Under the pieces are notes generated by a model. That model made no database searches. It was not told the origin of the DNA and saw only the letters and a list, made by a program, of their open reading frames with translations. The position numbers and the translations under genes were made by a program. Positions 5,284 through 8,394 of a stretch of 8,394 bases of DNA are shown in pieces; the first letter of the stretch is position 1; each line of letters begins with the position of its first letter. The stretch is from Flavipsychrobacter stenotrophus (lineage in GTDB: Bacteria > Bacteroidota > Bacteroidia > Chitinophagales > Chitinophagaceae), in NCBI GenBank assembly GCA_947372365.1, contig CANBTK010000051.1:1-8394 (forward strand), in the 5' to 3' direction.

Positions 5284-5318
5284 CACGATTAACAATAAAA
5301 TCACATTTCCACACACCA

Positions 5319-5334
5319 AAATACCGCGGTATTT
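5319..5334. repeat. Perfect 16-base palindrome AAATACCGCGGTATTT
   Basis: Fully self-complementary, located between the 3' end of rnpB (42 bases away) and the -33 element of the next gene (36 bases away). On the - strand it is followed by TTGG after the final TTT, so it could help end rnpB transcripts. Its position upstream of the -33 would also suit a regulator binding site. No protein for it can be named. Confidence 0.6.
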
Positions 5335-5375
5335 ATCTCATTAAACTTATTAAAATCAATTCATTGCAACAAAAA

Positions 5376-5748
5376 ACTACAAAACTGTAAGCCGGATCCT
5401 GTATTCTGCCTTGCGGCAAAACGGTTATCATTTATCTGGGATGCTATTCGCATAGCACCTCTAGCTGCCAACCCACAAGCATCGGGCGGGCAACCCTCAA
5501 TCGCCTGCTTATTTGGCATTTCAGTACGCAAGGTTTGCCCCTTTATTTTGTTGCCAAAATAAACCGTAGTCTCTTACACTACGTTTTCACCCTTATCCCT
5601 AAAAAAAGAAGGACGGTTATTTTCTGTGGCACTTTCTGTCAACCCCACTTTTACGCGGAATGCCTACCTGTTAGGTAGTGCGCTGCCCTATACTGTCCGG
5701 ACTTTCCTCCCCGGTAATCAATACCGAGGCGATAACCCATTTTATAGT
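5376..5748 (-). ncRNA. rnpB: RNase P RNA, bacterial type A
   Basis: Catalytic RNA of RNase P, which with the RnpA protein removes 5' leaders from tRNA precursors. On the - strand the hallmark 5' core GAGGAAAGUCCGGAC is at 5709-5695, and the 3' core ACAGGAUCCGGCUUAC ends at 5387; these two form the P4 pseudoknot of the catalytic centre. In between are other conserved pieces such as GGGUGAAAACGUAGUGUAAGAG-like sequence (read from about 5594 downward) and AGAUAAAUGAU near 5430. The ends are set by helix P1: ACTATAAAA (5748-5740) pairs over nine positions with TTTTGTAGT (5384-5376), including one G.U. The length of ~373 bases is normal. A T6 run follows P1 directly (5376-5371). The promoter at 5754-5783 predicts a start at about 5748, agreeing with P1. 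Transcribed divergently from tsaD. Confidence 0.95.
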
Positions 5749-5753
5749 CATCA

Positions 5754-5783
5754 CAAAGATAAATAAACTTTCTGTTAAAACAA
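5754..5783 (-). promoter_or_regulatory. Promoter of rnpB
   Basis: On the - strand: TTG (5781-5783), 19-base spacer, perfect -7 box TATCTTTG (5754-5761). The expected start, about six bases on, coincides with the first base of helix P1 of the RNA. A small hairpin GGCCG-gaa-CGGCC (5784-5796) abuts the -33 element. Confidence 0.8.
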
Positions 5784-5832
5784 GGCCGGAACGGCCTAAA
5801 TAGGGGAAGAAAGGAACGAACGGTCGTTTTTT

Positions 5833-5862
5833 TTCACTAACGGTAGAACAAACGTACATTTG
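5833..5862 (+). promoter_or_regulatory. Promoter of the tsaD-trmN6 operon
   Basis: TACATTTG (5855-5862) is a perfect -7 box; nineteen bases upstream stands TTC (5833-5835), two of three matches to TTG, at the end of a T8 run. The start of transcription is expected at about 5868, giving a leader of about 16 bases before ATG 5884. It therefore excludes the in-frame TTG at 5860, which lies inside the box. Confidence 0.65.
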
Positions 5863-5883
5863 CGTGCCCGAAAGGCTATATTG

Positions 5884-6891
5884 ATGCAAAAAATAATAAA
5901 TATACTGGCCATAGAATCGTCATGCGACGAGACAAGTGCAGCTATTGTACAAAACGGAAAAGTACTAAGTAACCTTATTGCTACCCAAAAGGTACATGAG
6001 CGTTTTGGAGGCGTTGTGCCCGAATTGGCCTCACGGGTACATATGCAAAATATAATACCTGTGGTAGATGCCGCCATTATAGACGCAGGTATTAAAAAAA
6101 AATATATATCTGCGGTCGCATTTACCCAGGCGCCCGGCTTGATAGGCTCCCTGCTGGTTGGGGCATGCTTTGCCAAAGCATTCGCCCAGGCGTTGAAACT
6201 GCCGCTTATATCGGTGCACCATATGCAGGCACATGTGCTGGCGCATTTTATAGATGCCAACCCGCCTTTTCCGTTTTTATGCCTTACCGTATCTGGCGGG
6301 CATACCCAGATAGTGCTATGCAAAGGTTTCCTGGATATGGAGATAGTGGGCGAAACAATTGACGATGCGGCTGGCGAGGCTTTCGATAAAGTAGCCAAAA
6401 TGCTGGGCTTGCCTTATCCAGGCGGCCCACTGGTAGATAAATATGCCAAAGAAGGTGACCCACTTAAATTTAAGTTCCCGTTGTCAGAAATGAAGGATTA
6501 CGATTTTAGTTTCAGTGGCGTAAAAACCTCCATACTATACTTCCTGCAGGCACAAAGGAAGGCCGACCCGGATTTTGCTGCCAATAACATGGCTGATATC
6601 TGTGCATCTGCACAATACACTATTGTAAAAATGCTGATAAGCAAGCTGGAAAAGGCTGCTAAGCACCTCAATATAAAGCATGTAGGCATAGCCGGCGGAG
6701 TTTCGGCCAATAGTGGCCTGAGGCAGGCGCTCGCTGATGCCGGCAAGCGGAACGGATGGGAAGTTTATATACCCCGGTTCGAATATTGTACCGATAATGC
6801 TGCTATGATAGGCATAACCGGCTACCATAAATACCTGAGCGGCGATTTTGCCGATATGGCTGTTAGCCCCAGCGCAAGGGCAGCCTGGTAA
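5884..6891 (+). CDS. tsaD: tRNA N6-adenosine threonylcarbamoyltransferase TsaD
   Basis: Transfers the threonylcarbamoyl group from threonylcarbamoyl-AMP to A37 of tRNAs reading ANN codons, making t6A, together with TsaB and TsaE; cytoplasmic and essential in most bacteria. With ATG 5884 the protein has 335 residues, the family's usual length. Motifs of the ASKHA/Kae1 fold are all present: IESSCDETSAAI (10-21), the metal-binding HMQAH (H113, H117), SGGHTQ (137-142), GETIDDAAGEAFDKVAKMLG (156-175), YPGGP (178-182), FSFSGVKT (208-215), GGVSANSGLR (271-280) and CTDNAAMIG (302-310) with the third metal ligand D304. An upstream in-frame TTG (5860) lies inside the promoter box and is not used. The stop TAA shares its last A with the start of trmN6 (TAATG), so the two are translationally coupled. 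Confidence 0.97.
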   Translation: MQKIINILAIESSCDETSAAIVQNGKVLSNLIATQKVHERFGGVVPELASRVHMQNIIPVVDAAIIDAGIKKKYISAVAFTQAPGLIGSLLVGACFAKAFAQALKLPLISVHHMQAHVLAHFIDANPPFPFLCLTVSGGHTQIVLCKGFLDMEIVGETIDDAAGEAFDKVAKMLGLPYPGGPLVDKYAKEGDPLKFKFPLSEMKDYDFSFSGVKTSILYFLQAQRKADPDFAANNMADICASAQYTIVKMLISKLEKAAKHLNIKHVGIAGGVSANSGLRQALADAGKRNGWEVYIPRFEYCTDNAAMIGITGYHKYLSGDFADMAVSPSARAAW

Positions 6892-7604
6892 TGAGCAATA
6901 ACTACTTCCAGTTTAAGCGTTTCAGGGTAGAGCAGGGCATGTGTGCCCTCAAGGTGACTACTGATGCCTGCATACTTGGTGCATGGGCTCCCGTTATGCC
7001 CGGTGTAGCCCGGGTGCTGGATATAGGTGCGGGCACCGGCCTTTTGCCGTTAATGCTGGCACAACGGGAAGGCAATATTGCAATTGATGCGGTAGAGATA
7101 GATGAAGCAGCAGCACCGCAGGCCCGCAGCAATGTGGCGGCAAGCGAATGGGCTGAGCGCATAAACATAATTACCGCAGATGCCTGTGAGTACAGAAGCG
7201 CCGAAAAGTATGATATGGTAATATCCAATCCCCCTTTTTTTAATAATAGCCTGCTGAGCGGGCAGGGCAGCAAAGATGTAGCCCGGCATACCCTTTCGTT
7301 GAGTTACAGCAGTTTGCTGGAGGCAATAACCCGCAACCTATCAGAAAGTGGGTATGCTGCCATCCTTTTGCCATTAGAAGAAAGCAAAACCTGGGAGGCA
7401 CTTGCTGTAAAAAACGGCTGGTATTTTTTCAAGAAGCTGGAGGTGAAGCACCGTGAAGCTTCGGCAATAAAGAGGGTAGTAATGCTGATGAGCAGGAAGT
7501 TTATCGCCGCCTGCCAGTGCGAAAGCCTTACTATACAGGATGATGCCGGCAACTATACCGATACCTTTACCCGTTTGCTGCAGGCGTATTACCTGAAATT
7601 GTAG
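6891..7604 (+). CDS. trmN6: tRNA1(Val) adenine-37 N6-methyltransferase TrmN6
   Basis: SAM-dependent enzyme of the YfiC/TrmN6 family that methylates N6 of A37 in tRNA1Val. It has 237 residues, close to the E. coli protein. The N-terminal family signature is VTTDACILGAW (22-32). Then come SAM motif I VLDIGAGTGLLPLML (42-56), the acidic ribose contact VEID (68-71), the DA pair (97-98) and the catalytic NPPFF (113-117), the NPPY-type motif of N6-adenine methyltransferases with Phe in the fourth place, as usual in this family. The start ATG overlaps the stop of tsaD by one base and has no promoter of its own. Its last 38 bases overlap the 3' end of the - strand gene 7567-8019. Specificity for tRNA1Val is taken from family knowledge; a different substrate is possible. 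Confidence 0.9.
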   Translation: MSNNYFQFKRFRVEQGMCALKVTTDACILGAWAPVMPGVARVLDIGAGTGLLPLMLAQREGNIAIDAVEIDEAAAPQARSNVAASEWAERINIITADACEYRSAEKYDMVISNPPFFNNSLLSGQGSKDVARHTLSLSYSSLLEAITRNLSESGYAAILLPLEESKTWEALAVKNGWYFFKKLEVKHREASAIKRVVMLMSRKFIAACQCESLTIQDDAGNYTDTFTRLLQAYYLKL

Positions 7605-8019
7605 AAAGCTTCAACGCCCTTTTCTTTGTAATAAAGTATAATGACACCAGCATCCATCCCACCCAGAACAGGTAGGCGCCAATATGAAAACGCTGCCGTA
7701 GTATTTTATGTGTGAAATCGTCATCAAAATCGGCATAGGTTAAATAAAACCCGCCTATAGCCGCCAGGAACAAAAGGAAATGGATGATTTTAGCCACAGT
7801 ATACCCCATAGCTTTATCCAGCAACGATTGCATAAGGTATAGCGCCAGCAGCGCGCCATAAACCACAGCCGCCCCCATCCACCACGTTTTCAGGAACTTG
7901 TATTCCTTATGCACCAGGTTAATACCCAGCCTGCCTGCAAACGACATTTGCGACATCAGGTAGCCGGAAGCCAAAGATATAATTGCCAGTAAAATAAGTA
8001 GTTGGATGGCCCTTTTCAT
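7567..8019 (-). CDS. Conserved four-helix membrane protein, unknown function
   Basis: Encodes 150 residues. Four hydrophobic helices are clear: about 5-22, 46-66, 75-96 and 112-131. The loop after helix 1 is conserved-looking (SFAGRLGINLVHKEYKFLKTWW, positions 26-47) and the loop before helix 4 is acidic then basic (TYADFDDDFTHKILRQRFHIG). Basic residues after helix 4 (KKRALK) suggest a cytoplasmic C-terminus. I recall similar hypothetical proteins in Chitinophagales but no function; no enzyme or transporter motif is visible. The gene is convergent with trmN6 and their coding ends overlap by 38 bases, with no terminator between them. A near -7 box (TATTTTTA, on the - strand around 8055) coincides with the U-tract of the upstream terminator. 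Confidence 0.75.
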   Translation of the reverse strand: MKRAIQLLILLAIISLASGYLMSQMSFAGRLGINLVHKEYKFLKTWWMGAAVVYGALLALYLMQSLLDKAMGYTVAKIIHFLLFLAAIGGFYLTYADFDDDFTHKILRQRFHIGAYLFWVGWMLVSLYFITKKRALKLSTISGNTPAANG

Positions 8020-8062
8020 ATTGCAGCAGGAGTGATTTTTTAATACCTCTTCCTAAAAATAG

Positions 8063-8098
8063 AACGGAGCATTTACTTGTTATAGTAGATGCTCCGTT
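8063..8098 (-). terminator. Intrinsic terminator, probably of the gene entering from the right
   Basis: AACGGAGCAT (8063-8072) pairs perfectly with ATGCTCCGTT (8089-8098); an inner TACT/AGTA pair extends the stem. On the - strand it is followed by CTATTTTTAGG, a U-tract. The only - strand gene upstream is the transaldolase-like one ending at 8346, so this terminator would leave it a 3' untranslated region of about 250 bases. Confidence 0.6.
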
Positions 8099-8165
8099 GA
8101 TTTGTTTACTATGTTTATCGTGCCTGTTTGATTTTGCCCTGCAAAAATGATTGCAATAACATGTC

Positions 8166-8311
8166 ACCCTTTAGGGCAATGTCGTTTAGTTAAGCGTATT
8201 ATTGCATTTTTGGTTGCGCCTTTGAAACCTTGAATAAGCTTTGGACTGCGTCTTTGCGCCTTTGCGTGAAACAGCTTTTTTCCTTAGCTAAATGACATTG
8301 CCCTTTAGGGC
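8166..8311. repeat. Inverted-repeat element (MITE-like), 146 bases
   Basis: The arms 8166-8193 and 8284-8311 are reverse complements at 23 of 28 positions; two of the mismatches are G.U pairs in + strand RNA. Each arm ends in its own mini-palindrome (CCCTTTAGGG). The ~90-base interior has no ORF and includes the motif GCGTCTTTGCGCCTTTGCGTG-like run (8248-8268), built from repeated CTTTGCG units, a motif I remember as frequent between Bacteroidota genes. No transposase is present and no target duplication could be confirmed. It sits between a gene's stop codon and its terminator. Confidence 0.6.
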
Positions 8312-8345
8312 CAGGGTTAACGCCAGAAACGGAACCCTACACAAC

Positions 8346-8394
8346 TTATTGCATGTTCTTAGCATCCTTCAGGAATTGCTCCAGGCCAATGTCG
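8346..8394 (-). CDS. C-terminal end of a probable transaldolase/fructose-6-phosphate aldolase family gene (partial)
   Basis: The last 16 codons of a - strand gene that runs off the right edge: DIGLEQFLKDAKNMQ, then TAA (8346-8348). The ending D-I/L-G-L-x-x-F-L-x-D is the usual C-terminus of the small transaldolases (TalC/MipB/Fsa type), which normally close with HPLTDIGL-x-x-FL-x-DW. Such an enzyme moves a three-carbon dihydroxyacetone unit between sugar phosphates in the non-oxidative pentose phosphate pathway, or splits fructose 6-phosphate. Only this tail is visible, so the call rests on memory of the family ending and is moderate. Confidence 0.55.
   Translation of the reverse strand, partial: DIGLEQFLKDAKNMQ

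Noticed and set aside
5132..5319. Longer version of the PID-CTERM-like protein beginning at 5319
   Set aside because: The extension contains the complete promoter TTG-N19-TAAATTTG, and would place a second hydrophobic stretch before the true signal peptide.
5671..5889. 72-codon - strand frame over the rnpB 5' end
   Set aside because: It overlaps the RNase P RNA core and its promoter; the structured RNA explains the sequence.
5796..6398. 200-codon - strand frame opposite tsaD
   Set aside because: Antisense shadow of a gene with every TsaD motif intact; its translation is Ser/Ile/Thr-rich without recognisable domains.
1..8394. CRISPR array or tRNA gene
   Set aside because: No regularly spaced identical repeats and no cloverleaf with a T-loop GTTCGA-type core were found on either strand; the only structured RNA gene seen is rnpB.

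Overview
The window looks like a chromosomal piece of a Bacteroidota bacterium, most likely from the Chitinophagales/Sphingobacteriales side. The reasons are: promoters of the Bacteroidota type (TTG, 19-base spacer, TAnnTTTG) in front of several genes; starts without Shine-Dalgarno sequences; signal peptides ending in A-Q; a PID-CTERM-like sorting tail; and poly-T/poly-A hairpin repeats that I know from this group. Species cannot be named from the sequence alone.

Layout. 1-2160 is a gene-poor accessory stretch. It holds a perfect 36-base palindrome, two direct copies of a ~165-base repeat (95-259 and 1699-1864), a small secreted protein (512-826, +), an EGF-like lipoprotein (876-1409, -) and a small XRE-type regulator (1902-2162, -). 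2163-2880 holds one or two unrecognised small + strand ORFs followed by a long hairpin. 2882-4767 (- strand) carries thiL, the last step of thiamine diphosphate synthesis, and an ABC-2 permease without a visible ATPase partner. 4864-5283 is a complete small transcription unit (terminator, PID-CTERM-like protein, promoter). 5376-5783 is the RNase P RNA gene with its promoter. Divergent from it, 5855-7604 is a two-gene operon, tsaD-trmN6. A four-helix membrane protein (7567-8019, -) runs into trmN6 tail to tail. The right end has a terminator, a 146-base inverted-repeat element and the last codons of a probable transaldolase-family gene.

How the genes work together. The clearest functional theme is tRNA maturation. 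RNase P trims tRNA 5' ends. TsaD makes t6A at position 37, and TrmN6 makes m6A at position 37 of tRNA1Val. tsaD and trmN6 overlap by one base. The other genes are housekeeping singles (thiL, transaldolase) or envelope proteins of unknown role. No CRISPR array, tRNA gene, complete insertion sequence, phage gene or biosynthetic cluster is visible. The least explained pieces are the small secreted protein, the PID-CTERM-like peptide, the 2277-2672 ORF pair beside the XRE gene, and the repeat and hairpin elements.
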